From the NCBI RefSeq assembly GCF_905220975.1, contig NZ_CAJNBK010000010.1, positions 124,001-188,000 on the forward strand: a stretch of 64,000 nt of DNA, written 5' to 3'. Below the pieces are notes generated by a model that saw only the letters and a list, made by a program, of their open reading frames with translations, did not search any database and was not told where the DNA came from. This DNA comes from Paraburkholderia haematera. GTDB lineage: Bacteria; Pseudomonadota; Gammaproteobacteria; Burkholderiales; Burkholderiaceae. This document shows, one piece after another, positions 52,242 through 61,366 of the stretch. Within the stretch, counting starts at the first letter, position 1, and each line of letters begins with the position of its first letter. The translations under genes were made by a program, and so were the position numbers.

Positions 52242-54596
52242 TCACCGCCTGAACCGCCCTCCCCCACCACCAAAGTTCCGCTGCCCCTGAAACTGCCCAC
52301 TCGCGCGCGCATTCCCAAGATCATGCCCCTGCTTGAGCGAGTCGAGCTGCTGGGTCTGACCGGCGTTCGGCTGAACCGGCTGCCAGCCGCTGGTGCTGTG
52401 CTGCTCCCAGCCGCCGCCCTGATCATGCCGGTAAACGTTGCCGTTGCTGCCCGCATAGACATTGCCGTTGTTCCACGCAACCGCGTTACCGGTGTTCTTA
52501 TTGCCCACCACGCCGCGCGAGCCCGCCTGATGATCGCCTGAATTCGTGTTGCCGGTTACGCCCCCTTCAGCCACGCCGTAGCGGCCGGTCTGCGCGTTGT
52601 AGCCGGCGCGCTGCCCGCCCGCCGCGTAATCGCCGGTGCCCTGGTTGCCCACTACGCCGCCACGTCCCGCACCGCTGCGTCCCGTCGACGGATTGCTGAA
52701 CGAGCCTTGCCGTCCCGCCGCATAGTTGCCGTTGTACGCATTCTCGACGGCGCCACGGCTCCCCTGGTAATGAGCGCCAGTGTACGGATTGAAACCGGAT
52801 ACGGACGACCCCGCCCAGCTGTTGCCGGTCCAACCGTTCCAGCCGCTCGCGTGGGTCACGGTGGCCTGCCCTCCCCAGCGGCCGTAAATATTCGCCTGGT
52901 TGACGTTCGCGTATTGCCAGCTACCGCCCCAGTACGGCCCCCAGTACGGCGACGGTGCGCCCCACGTGGCGCCGATCGCAAAGCCGAAGGCGAAGCCCAC
53001 CGTGGTGCCGAGCGCGAAGCCCGCGCCGTAGCCATAGGTGGCCGGGTAGCCATAGTAGACGTCACCGACATACGGCGCGTACACATAGCCGGTGCCGTAC
53101 ACGACCGTGCCATTCGCATTGACGACCACGCCCATGTAGCCCGGCGTGTAGCCGACCACCACCGTATCGGGCGTCGCCGAATACACGTGAACGTAGGTCA
53201 CGTAATGCACGGGCGAAGCCGCCGGAATCGTATAGATCGCAGCCGGCACGGTATCGGCGACATGCCACGGGCCGCTCGCCGCGCTCGCGGTGAACCAGAT
53301 CCCGTTGGCGACCGCGAAGAATTGCGAAGGCGCGGTCTGGATCACCGGCGTCGCCGTGTTCACTGCATACGACAAGGACGTTCCAGCGATGCCGGCGAAC
53401 TTCGGCGCGCCGTCATAACCGACCGTCAACGCAGCGGTCTTGCGCGACACGGTCGCCGTCTGCGGGATGGTTGCGGCGATCGCCGCCTCTTTCGCCTGCG
53501 GCGTGCCGGGCACGGAGACAAGCGCGTTCGCATGCGGGTCGTCGGCAGCGATCTTCGAGAAGTCGGCGGGCAGGCTCTTGCCGTCGACAAAGGTCCACGG
53601 TCCGGAGAGGCTCGCCGCGCTGAACCAGCGGCCCGACAGCAGCAGGTAGTAGTGGTTGTCGCGCGGTTCGACGAAGAGCGCATGGTCGGCGTTGGCGACG
53701 GAGAGCAGATTCACGCCTTTGACCGGTTGCAGCTCCGGCTTGCCGTTCGTCACCACCAGTTCGGCCGGCTGTGCGGCAACCACCACGTCCGGCGCATGCG
53801 CAGGCTTCTTGCCGTCCGTGGGCAACATCGGGTCCGACTTGAGATTCGCTTGCGCCTTGTTCGCGGCGGCGACCAGCTCATGCGGCGGCGTTGCGTCCAG
53901 GCGCCATGGGCCATTGAGCGCGGTCGCCTCGTACCAGAAGCCCGCGGCATTCAGATGCAGCGTGCCGCTTGCGTCTTTGAGCACCATCGCCCGAGTGTTG
54001 ATCAGACGTTGATAGTGCGTGTCGCCGAGCGCACGCCAGTTCGCGTCGCCGTCGACCAGCACGAGTAACGTGGGACGTTCGGCGAAGATGATGTTGGGCA
54101 CAGTGTTCTGCACCGCGAGGCCCGGTTCGCCGCCTTCGTGGGTGCTGGCGTAGGTGGCCTGCAACTGTTCGAGCGAGGTGGTGAGGCCGTCTTTCGGAAT
54201 GCGCGCCTGCAAGGCTGCTTTGACGCCGGCGGCAGCGGACGGCGTGGTCGGCATGTCGACCTGGTCGAACACGATGTCGAGCAGTTGCACCGTCGAACTG
54301 GTCTTGTCGATTTCAGCCCGCGCGGTGAAATGCGCGACACCGTAGTTCGGCGTGGCGCTCTTCGCGCCGACTGCGAAAGCCGCTCGGCCTTCGATCCGGT
54401 TGCCCTGCCACACTTCCACCTGCGGCTGATACAGCTCGATACGCTGCTGGGCGTTATCGAAATCGCGTGGCCAGACTGTCGGCAGCGGCTGCACGGCGGC
54501 AGCGGCGAGCGCTTGAGCAGGCACGACGAGCGTCGCGGCCAACGACGTGCACACGCCGGCCAGGAGCAACAACGATTGCTTTATCGGGGTTTTCAT
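52242..54596 (-). CDS. Large exported protein with W(F/Y)xA...GPW repeats
   Basis: Secreted protein of 784 residues, signal peptide ending ALA-AA near residue 33. I recognise no enzyme. Three repeats share W(Y/F).A..L/A.GPW (GFWYEATALNGPWRLD, GRWFSAASLSGPWTFV, GIWFTASAASGPWHVA, about residues 215-450). A Tyr/Gly-rich region (GTGYVYAPYVGDVYYGYPATYGYG) comes next, then a Gly/Asn-rich tail with repeated GGVxGNxxTGxYxAG units. Similar Burkholderia proteins are called carbohydrate-binding family V/XII, a label I cannot verify. A GAGGTGC box precedes the ATG. Confidence 0.7.
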   Translation of the reverse strand: MKTPIKQSLLLLAGVCTSLAATLVVPAQALAAAAVQPLPTVWPRDFDNAQQRIELYQPQVEVWQGNRIEGRAAFAVGAKSATPNYGVAHFTARAEIDKTSSTVQLLDIVFDQVDMPTTPSAAAGVKAALQARIPKDGLTTSLEQLQATYASTHEGGEPGLAVQNTVPNIIFAERPTLLVLVDGDANWRALGDTHYQRLINTRAMVLKDASGTLHLNAAGFWYEATALNGPWRLDATPPHELVAAANKAQANLKSDPMLPTDGKKPAHAPDVVVAAQPAELVVTNGKPELQPVKGVNLLSVANADHALFVEPRDNHYYLLLSGRWFSAASLSGPWTFVDGKSLPADFSKIAADDPHANALVSVPGTPQAKEAAIAATIPQTATVSRKTAALTVGYDGAPKFAGIAGTSLSYAVNTATPVIQTAPSQFFAVANGIWFTASAASGPWHVADTVPAAIYTIPAASPVHYVTYVHVYSATPDTVVVGYTPGYMGVVVNANGTVVYGTGYVYAPYVGDVYYGYPATYGYGAGFALGTTVGFAFGFAIGATWGAPSPYWGPYWGGSWQYANVNQANIYGRWGGQATVTHASGWNGWTGNSWAGSSVSGFNPYTGAHYQGSRGAVENAYNGNYAAGRQGSFSNPSTGRSGAGRGGVVGNQGTGDYAAGGQRAGYNAQTGRYGVAEGGVTGNTNSGDHQAGSRGVVGNKNTGNAVAWNNGNVYAGSNGNVYRHDQGGGWEQHSTSGWQPVQPNAGQTQQLDSLKQGHDLGNARASGQFQGQRNFGGGGGRFRR

Positions 54597-54716
54597 TGCA
54601 CCTCATTCCTTCAATATGGATAGCGAAAACTCGCAGGCGGCGGCCGGCGTTCGCACCGTGCAGCAACCGTTTGTTGCGCCTCCCTCTGCGATCTCCACTG
54701 AACTGGTTGATTCTCT

Positions 54717-55907
54717 TCAGCGCCAGGCGCTGCCCACCTGCACATAAAAAGCGTTCTGCCCCGGCCCGTGCGCGACGTCGATCCCCATCGACACGCCGAG
54801 CTTGCGAGCGATCAGATAGCGAAAACCTGTGCCAAAGCCAAACGCGGTCGGCGCATCCGAAAACGAATGCAGATGGCCATAGGCTTTACCCACACCGCCG
54901 AAGCCGAGCACCGACCACCGCGGCGTGACGTTCCAGCGGATTTCGGCTTCCGCTGTAAGCTGGTTGTTGTCCTGAAACTTCGCATCGGACACCCCGCGCA
55001 AAGACACATACGGTTGTGCGAAAAACGGAATGTTTCCTTGCGAGAAGCCAGTGTCGGCACGCAGGCCGAGCACCCAGCTCTTCGACAGCGGAATCCATTG
55101 GTAGCCACGCGCCGTCTGCTCCTGAAAGTTGGTGGAACTGCCGAGCCCGCCGCGCGCGAGGTCCGCTTCGAGCTCCGCGTAGGTGCCGCTCGACGGATAG
55201 AACATGTTGTCGCGCGTGTCGTAATCGACCACTATGCCACCCTTCGCGACGCGCTGATCTTTCTCGAACTGGCGAATGCTCACGGGGATAGTCGAACTGA
55301 AGCGTGTGGTCGCGTCGAAGAAGGTGTAGCGTGGACCGACATACCAATGGCTGTTGCCGATCCGGAACAACACCTGCTGCACCACAGCGATCCCGTCGAG
55401 CTGATACGCGCGCGGCTGATTCTGGATACCGTAATAGTTCAGATGCAGCCCCACCTTGCCGACCACGCCGAGATAGCGGATGTGATCGTCATCCCATGTG
55501 TGGAAGTGCATCAATCCCGCGCCCCAACTATGGCTGCCAGTCGCAAAGCCACCGAGGCCGGTGATGTTCGGTGGTGCCTTGGAATCGTCGGGCGCGTCGG
55601 CACTTTTCTTCGGCAACGAGAAGTAGAGCAGACCGAGGCCCAGCCCGTAGCCGACTGCGGGCTCGGTGATAAGCGTCGGCACCGGCAACACGCCACTATG
55701 CGTCAGCAGCAGATTGCTCATGTCGAAGGCGCCGTCTTCGGGGTCGGTGAATTTCGACTCGGCATGCCCGTGTCCCGACATAACCAGCAACGCAGCGGCC
55801 GTCGCCGAGGCGCACAACCGGCGGCTGCGATGCCCGTCGCCCTTCATGGGCGACGCGGCGGCGTCGGAAAACGGCACACGCAAGAAACGACGGATCACCA
55901 GATGCAT
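54717..55907 (-). CDS. D15/BamA-type outer-membrane beta-barrel protein
   Basis: The 396-residue product begins with a possible signal sequence; ATG at residue 21 (55847) would give a cleaner one ending GHA-ES. The rest has alternating beta-strand patterns: PTLITEPAVGYGLGLGLLYF, then VVDYDTRDNMFYPSSGTYAELEADLARGGLG, the D15 surface-antigen signature, and it ends in an aromatic-type barrel strand (VQVGSAWR). No POTRA domains precede it, unlike true BamA or TamA. A fragment of a related gene lies at 42323-42529. It starts 6 bases after the channel-like gene upstream, so they form an operon. Confidence 0.8.
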   Translation of the reverse strand: MHLVIRRFLRVPFSDAAASPMKGDGHRSRRLCASATAAALLVMSGHGHAESKFTDPEDGAFDMSNLLLTHSGVLPVPTLITEPAVGYGLGLGLLYFSLPKKSADAPDDSKAPPNITGLGGFATGSHSWGAGLMHFHTWDDDHIRYLGVVGKVGLHLNYYGIQNQPRAYQLDGIAVVQQVLFRIGNSHWYVGPRYTFFDATTRFSSTIPVSIRQFEKDQRVAKGGIVVDYDTRDNMFYPSSGTYAELEADLARGGLGSSTNFQEQTARGYQWIPLSKSWVLGLRADTGFSQGNIPFFAQPYVSLRGVSDAKFQDNNQLTAEAEIRWNVTPRWSVLGFGGVGKAYGHLHSFSDAPTAFGFGTGFRYLIARKLGVSMGIDVAHGPGQNAFYVQVGSAWR

Positions 55908-55913
55908 GCTCCG

Positions 55914-56885
55914 TTACTGGAAGGTCGCACTGACCGTCAGTTCCACCGCATTCCCCTTAGGCCGGTTGCTGACGTTGAACTCGTTGACCCAACGCAGCGA
56001 TGCCGACACCGGCGTCTTCTGAACCTTGCCCGACCACGTGACCATCGGTCCAATACCCACCGAATGCCCCTGATTGCCGCCGGTGACATCCGCCAGGCCG
56101 CCACTGTCATGACCGAGCTGCTGGATGTAGCCACCCACTACGCCCACGCCCCACCCCCCGCCGAAGCGCTTGAGTGCCAACAGGTCGAGCACGCTGAGCG
56201 GCGCGTTGTGATAGTGGGTGTCGTTATTGGGCGTATAGAACTCGACGCCGTAGTTCAACGACAGCTCGATCTCCTCTTTCGGGAACAGCTTCGTATAGGA
56301 GACCGTCGGTGTGAAGGTCCACGTGTTCTGCCCTGCATTCGCGAGGCGGCTCGACGTGTAGGCGCCGGTTGGCGCATAGATCTGCAGGCTCAACGCGATG
56401 TGGTCGGTCTTGGTCAGGTGATAGCCCGCCACGACCGGCGTGAAGAAAATGTCGGCGAACTGGGTACCGTGATCGTTCGGCAACAGGCCATGAAACGACG
56501 ACACATTGGTGTACTGGATCGGCACACCGAACGACGACGCGAAGTTCCAGCCGCCCGCAGTAATGCCCCACGTCTTGACCGCGTTGACCAGCGTGTACAC
56601 GATCGAATAGTCGAGGCCCGAGGTGATCTTGCCGGCGATCGGAATGGTCTTGCTTGCGCCCAGCGAGCCTTCGTAATAGATCGTGTTGGCCGACACGATC
56701 CAGTCGCTGGTCGGCGGCACCACCCCGGCGTACGGTGTAACCTGCATGCCCGTGATCGGTCTGCCAATGCCTCCTTCAGTAGCCCATGCTTGCTGTGAGA
56801 GACCCACACCGGCGGTGGTAAGAAGCGCACCCGTGCACAACGTGGCGAGTGACCGGCTTGCGGACAAACAGTTTGGGCGACTCAT
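55914..56885 (-). CDS. Outer-membrane channel-like protein (phenol meta-degradation family)
   Basis: Probable outer-membrane beta-barrel of the Phenol_MetA_deg family (porin-like transport of hydrophobic compounds). The mature chain begins after a signal peptide ending AWA-TEG; next is an N-terminal strand G.QVTPYAGVVPP. Many amphipathic strands with paired aromatics follow, for example FTPVVAGYHLTKTDHIALSLQIYAPTGAY. I use ATG 56885 after GAGG (323 residues); 56915 is an alternative. It lies between the DUF1254 genes and the D15 gene, all leftward. Substrate unknown. Confidence 0.8.
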   Translation of the reverse strand: MSRPNCLSASRSLATLCTGALLTTAGVGLSQQAWATEGGIGRPITGMQVTPYAGVVPPTSDWIVSANTIYYEGSLGASKTIPIAGKITSGLDYSIVYTLVNAVKTWGITAGGWNFASSFGVPIQYTNVSSFHGLLPNDHGTQFADIFFTPVVAGYHLTKTDHIALSLQIYAPTGAYTSSRLANAGQNTWTFTPTVSYTKLFPKEEIELSLNYGVEFYTPNNDTHYHNAPLSVLDLLALKRFGGGWGVGVVGGYIQQLGHDSGGLADVTGGNQGHSVGIGPMVTWSGKVQKTPVSASLRWVNEFNVSNRPKGNAVELTVSATFQ

Positions 56886-56985
56886 AGTCATCCTCATAAA
56901 ATTGGTCTTCCGCATTCTCACTCTACGGAATGGAGTGTTGGCAAACTGCGGCGGCAAGCCGCACGCATTCGCAACGGTGTGTTTC

Positions 56986-58476
56986 TCACGGCTGGCGCAC
57001 AACCGGCGGCGGCGTCCAGCTGCCGTCGAGCGCCGATTGCTGCGGCCAATAGGCACGGACGTAGAGCGAGAAAGCCTCATTGGCCGGCGCCGGCAGCCAG
57101 TTGGAGACCTTGTCGTCACCGGGGCTCGTGCTCTGCACGTAGAGCGTCAGCGAGCCGTCGGCATTGAACTTCAGGTCTTTGTTCTTGGTGCCGAGCGAGT
57201 AGCGGTTCTGCGCATTCGGTGAAAAGAAATGATGCGAGTTATACAAGGTCAGCGACCAGAAGCCTTTGACCGGCGGCAACCTATCTTTAGCAAACGTCAC
57301 CGTGTAATGCGCGTTGCCGTCGAGACGCTGACCGGATGCGTCGGCATCGGCATAGAAATACTTGGTCTCGTTAGGCTTGTTGACGAAGATGTTCGATTTC
57401 GCCACCGCCGTGCGCGTAAAGTAGTCCGTGCCAAATGCGGCGCCGTTGCTGATGGTGTTCCAGTTAGCCGGCAGCCGCTTGCCGAAGGTGTTGAAGTTGA
57501 ACAGCGGCGTGACCAGATTCGTCTCCGTCTTGGCCGCTTCGTCGGCAATCGCGGCCTTGAGCGCCGGATCTTTCTGCGCCGCCGCGATCAGCGCGCGAGC
57601 CTGCGCGTAGAGGGCTTCTTCGCCGCGTTGCGGCGGCGTCGCGTCGAGCACCACGGGCAGCATGTCCCAGAAACGGTTCGGATCGACCCATTTAATCTCT
57701 TCCGCGCTTGCGCCCGCTGAACTGTCGCCGGACTTACCGAAGCTCGGCAACTTCGACCAGTCGGTCTCCTTGACCTTACCGTCGTACTCGGCGAGCGGAT
57801 ACAGGCCAACCTTTGCAATCACCGACTGCACGGCCGCGCGATCTTCAGGCGTGTCGTCCATGAAAATGCGCGGAATAAAACTGCCGACACCGGTCGGCGA
57901 GCGGAACACCTGGCGAATGCCCTTCGGCACCTGGCCGTGCCAGTCAGGACCCGCTAACAGATAGAAGCCCGGACGCGTGCCGTACATCTTGCCGAGACTC
58001 GCGAACCCGTCGGTGCGCAAATCGACAGCCTGATAGACCCAGAAGCGTTTGCCGAAATCGGGCACCTGCACGACCACCGGCGTCTGGTTCAGATCGAGGA
58101 TCGAAGAGCCGTAGACAACATCCTGATTCGGACACGCGACAAATCGCTCCTGCGGCTGGATATAGTCACGCAGCATCGACAGATGATTGGGCGGCGCAAC
58201 CGGCACGATGCCGCCGTTCAGACCCGGCTGCGGTACCTGCTTCATCGCCACCAGGCGGCCATAGACGTTCACCATCGGCCACGCCCAGAAATAAGTCTGG
58301 CGCGCCACCAGCCGTGCGTATTCTTCCGAGATCGTGTAGCCGGCGATTGGGCCCGATACGGACGCAGTGGAGACCGTCGCCTGGGCGGGCTGGTCCTGCT
58401 GTGTCTTCGCCAGAATGGGGGTCGCGACCGATGCCAGTACGGCCGCCGTGACCCATGTTGCGGTTTTCTTGTTCAT
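56986..58476 (-). CDS. DUF1254/DUF1214 exported protein
   Basis: Exported protein of 496 residues from ATG 58476, signal peptide ending ILA-KT. The DUF1254 part begins ARLVARQTYFWAWPMVNVYGRLV, followed by QDVVYGSSILDLNQTPVVVQVPD. The DUF1214 part is VKGFWSLTLYNSHHFFSPNAQNRYSLG and ends TSPGDDKVSNWLPAPANEAFSLYVRAYWP. Function of the family is unsettled. A paralogue lies immediately upstream (58505-59920), and outer-membrane channel genes flank the pair. Confidence 0.88.
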   Translation of the reverse strand: MNKKTATWVTAAVLASVATPILAKTQQDQPAQATVSTASVSGPIAGYTISEEYARLVARQTYFWAWPMVNVYGRLVAMKQVPQPGLNGGIVPVAPPNHLSMLRDYIQPQERFVACPNQDVVYGSSILDLNQTPVVVQVPDFGKRFWVYQAVDLRTDGFASLGKMYGTRPGFYLLAGPDWHGQVPKGIRQVFRSPTGVGSFIPRIFMDDTPEDRAAVQSVIAKVGLYPLAEYDGKVKETDWSKLPSFGKSGDSSAGASAEEIKWVDPNRFWDMLPVVLDATPPQRGEEALYAQARALIAAAQKDPALKAAIADEAAKTETNLVTPLFNFNTFGKRLPANWNTISNGAAFGTDYFTRTAVAKSNIFVNKPNETKYFYADADASGQRLDGNAHYTVTFAKDRLPPVKGFWSLTLYNSHHFFSPNAQNRYSLGTKNKDLKFNADGSLTLYVQSTSPGDDKVSNWLPAPANEAFSLYVRAYWPQQSALDGSWTPPPVVRQP

Positions 58477-58504
58477 AGTGTTCTCAGATTCGTCCATGCC
58501 CGGT

Positions 58505-59920
58505 TCAGCGCTTTTGCGGCTTTGGGAATTTCCAGCTGCCGTCGAGCACCGCCTTATCCGGGCCATAAATCCGCATGATGAGGGTGTACGCACCGGTGGG
58601 CGCCGGCAACCAGTTCGACGTCTTGTCTGCACCCGGCGACGTGTTCTGCACGTAGATATCCAACGAGCCGTCGGTGCCGTACTTGAGACCGCTGGTGCGA
58701 TCGCCGATCGAGTAACGGTTGATCGGATTCGCGACCAGATGGCGCGCGGGCAGGTCGTACAGGGTCATCGACCAGAAGAACTCCGCGGGCGGCAGGTCCT
58801 TCTTGTCGAAGTGCAGCACATACGGCTCCGAGCCGAGCAGTTGGTGGTCCTCGCCGTTCACGCGTGTGCCGACGTACACCGCCTCTTCCTTGGTGTTGCC
58901 GTAAATTCCCATCGCCGCCGCGACGGCGCGTGTGGTGTAGTCGTCCTTCATATCTGCACGGCTGCCGAACAGGTTGAACGACCCAGTGGTGTGTTTTTCC
59001 GCGTCGCCCAATGCAGCTTTGCCGTCCGCAACACCTGCTTCGAGCGCGGCGCGAGTTTCCGGCGGCAAGGCGGCCGGATCGAACGGCGCACCCGGCGCAA
59101 TGCCGATCTTCGCGAAACGCGCCATCAATTCCTTCTCGGACGGCTGCGGCGGCTGCGTGAACTGCAACATGAAGTTCAGATAGGCGATGAAGTCGACTGA
59201 GGTCGCCTTCGCTTCATCCCACTTCGGAAAATCGACCTTGGCGACGGGAGGCGGTGCAGCGGTGTGCTCGAAGGCAGATAGCGGCGTGAGCTTGTACTGC
59301 TTCTGGATCGCCTCGACGTTCTTGACGTCGCTCGCGCCGTTGAGCGCCGTGCGGCCCAGCGTCAGGATCAAGTCCGTCTCGGAGCGGAACACCTTGTCGA
59401 TGCCCTTGGGCGTGTCGCCGTGCCAGTTCGGTCCGGCGAACAGATAGTGACCGGCGCCGTTACCCGTAGTGCGCGAACCGACATATGCGAAGTTATAGGT
59501 AAACAGGTCGATCCACTGAAACACGTAGTAGCGCTTATTCGGGACCGCGGGCACCGTCAGCACCCACGGTTCGCGACGCAGGTCCAGCCACGCCCACGAG
59601 TACGGCGTGTCGTTGTTCGGCGTGACGATATCCTTGTTCTCAGGACCGTACGGATGCGAGTAGTTACGGAATTTGCCAAAGCCACCCACATAAGACTTCG
59701 AGCTCGGATCAAGCGCCTGCTCGTAGAGGGTCTTGTAGTTGAATAGCATTGGATACGCGTACAGATACGCATCCCTCGCGATGGTGCGCGCCTCTTCCGG
59801 GGATGCGGTAACGGTCGCGGATGGAGCGGTGGTCTGGGCGGCGGCTTGCGTGTACGGCAACACGGTCAGCGACAGGCCTGCGAGTACTGCGCCCATCTTG
59901 AGGAGTTTAAGAAGTGTCAT
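58505..59920 (-). CDS. DUF1254/DUF1214 exported protein, paralogue
   Basis: A 471-residue exported protein with a signal peptide ending near AAA-QTT. DUF1254 core: EARTIARDAYLYAYPMLFNYKTLYEQA, then DIVTPNNDTPYSWAWLDLR. DUF1214 core: PAEFFWSMTLYDLPARHLVANPINRYSIGDR, ending NTSPGADKTSNWLPAPTGAYTLIMRIYGP. It is related to the next gene (28 bases apart) across its length but clearly diverged. No metal or catalytic signature is evident. Confidence 0.88.
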   Translation of the reverse strand: MTLLKLLKMGAVLAGLSLTVLPYTQAAAQTTAPSATVTASPEEARTIARDAYLYAYPMLFNYKTLYEQALDPSSKSYVGGFGKFRNYSHPYGPENKDIVTPNNDTPYSWAWLDLRREPWVLTVPAVPNKRYYVFQWIDLFTYNFAYVGSRTTGNGAGHYLFAGPNWHGDTPKGIDKVFRSETDLILTLGRTALNGASDVKNVEAIQKQYKLTPLSAFEHTAAPPPVAKVDFPKWDEAKATSVDFIAYLNFMLQFTQPPQPSEKELMARFAKIGIAPGAPFDPAALPPETRAALEAGVADGKAALGDAEKHTTGSFNLFGSRADMKDDYTTRAVAAAMGIYGNTKEEAVYVGTRVNGEDHQLLGSEPYVLHFDKKDLPPAEFFWSMTLYDLPARHLVANPINRYSIGDRTSGLKYGTDGSLDIYVQNTSPGADKTSNWLPAPTGAYTLIMRIYGPDKAVLDGSWKFPKPQKR

Positions 59921-59946
59921 GTTTGCTTGCTCGGTGAGTTTCTGAT

Positions 59947-60741
59947 CTATTTGCCAAACGTCATGTTCAGACCCGCGAAGATCGTGAACTTCGGCACCCC
60001 CGCGCCAGAATGGGCGACGGAGTACTGCGGTTCAATGAATGCGTTGTAGATGGTCGAGCCGCCCTTCCACGCCTTGCCGGCACCGAGGCCGACCGGAATG
60101 TAATAGCTGCCGTGCTGCAAGTCGAAAGTCCAGGTGCCGGTCGAGCGGATGTACCAGCCGCCCGGCAGGTTGAAGATGCCGAACGGCTGCGCGGTGAGCG
60201 ACTGCGTGGTGGGCCGGCTGCTTTGACCGGCGAACGAGTGTTGCCACTGCACCAAGGCGCCCAGCAGCCGCGCCTTGTTCGCGCTGACGGCGACAGCGGC
60301 AAGACCGGCCTGCCACTTGCCGGTGCCGAGGCTCGGATCAGTGGCCGTCGGCATGGTCACAAGCGGGCCGACACCGACCTGCACGTCGCCTTGGGAGAGC
60401 AGGAAGATGTCGAATAGGTTCAGGTCGCCGAGGCCGGTGTTATAACCGCCGCTTGGATCGGGCCGCGTGCTGACCGGCACCGTGGCCCGGAAGATTTGCG
60501 GCACGCCGATCACGCTGTTCGGGCCAATCGGCACGGTGGGACGCAAGAGCAGATCGTTCGTATGCGCACTCGCGCCAAACACGCTCGGCGTGTAGTAATT
60601 CTGAATGTTAAATGAGGCAGCCACATTGAGCGGGTTATTGCTCTTATTGGCTTCGTCGGCCGATGCCTGAGCGGACGCGGGCGACAGCAACACTGAGGCG
60701 GCATATAGCGCTGCCGACCAAACCACCCATTTACATCCCAT
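59947..60741 (-). CDS. Outer-membrane channel-like protein
   Basis: The 264-residue product from ATG 60741 (GAGG 7 bases upstream) has a signal peptide ending AQA-SA. It continues with porin-like strands: LNVAASFNIQNYYTP, GLGDLNLFDIFLLSQGDVQVGVGPLVTMPTA, and ends GVPKFTIFAGLNMTFGK, typical of small outer-membrane transporter families. It heads the leftward run that includes both DUF1254 proteins. The alternative ATG at 60783 would add 14 residues. Confidence 0.75.
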   Translation of the reverse strand: MGCKWVVWSAALYAASVLLSPASAQASADEANKSNNPLNVAASFNIQNYYTPSVFGASAHTNDLLLRPTVPIGPNSVIGVPQIFRATVPVSTRPDPSGGYNTGLGDLNLFDIFLLSQGDVQVGVGPLVTMPTATDPSLGTGKWQAGLAAVAVSANKARLLGALVQWQHSFAGQSSRPTTQSLTAQPFGIFNLPGGWYIRSTGTWTFDLQHGSYYIPVGLGAGKAWKGGSTIYNAFIEPQYSVAHSGAGVPKFTIFAGLNMTFGK

Positions 60742-61366
60742 TCCCGCACCTCGTACATGCGCATTTTTTATAGGCGAACGCATTCCTTCGCTCGACGCAA
60801 ATAAAGCCAATGAAAAGGCATTCGTGTTTTGTAATTCAATCGAAGCCAATCGCAGACGTGTGCTCGTCCACCTGGCAGCTCCGCGTAGTCGCGGACGATA
60901 TGCAAAGCAGATGAGGCGTGCGATTAAATCGCGCTACACCGATCGAACAAGCTGAAAAGACAGTACGGCCAGATACAAAGCTTGCATGGACGCTCCTTTC
61001 AAACTGAAGATACGCCGCGCCAAACTAGGCATGCGGGAGGTAGAAAGTTCCCAACATGGGGCATCGTTGCGGAATACTAGCAAACGTTTCCGTAGACTAC
61101 AGAGATAAATTTGTAACACGATCGAAAGTTCGGAAATTTCCGACCGAATTAGTCTTTTAAAGCCATTCTTATTGCATATTTCTGCCGCAATTTTTGGCAC
61201 TTGTTCGCCCGACTCTTAAGCAGAGGCATAACGACGAATGTCTTTGCAAATTAATGACATTGACGCCATCGCACAAAAAATTAACAGAATGGGCTGCAAC
61301 AATCACCGCGTCCCATTAGACTGGCGCTCGCTTTAGATTCGACCCACCGTATTTGATGAGGCTTTC
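60742..61366. other. Divergent intergenic region
   Basis: 625 bases between divergent transcripts, clearly AT-richer than the genes. The only frame of note (60934-61200 leftward) has no recognisable domain. It presumably contains the promoters of the porin-like gene and of the HAD lipoprotein gene; I cannot assign their boxes with confidence. Confidence 0.5.

Noticed and set aside
52707..54068. 453-codon rightward frame opposite the GPW-repeat gene
   Set aside because: Arg/Val-rich shadow with no domain or start site.
54768..56798. 676-codon rightward frame opposite D15 and channel genes
   Set aside because: Crosses two genes with signal peptides and barrel patterns; shadow composition.
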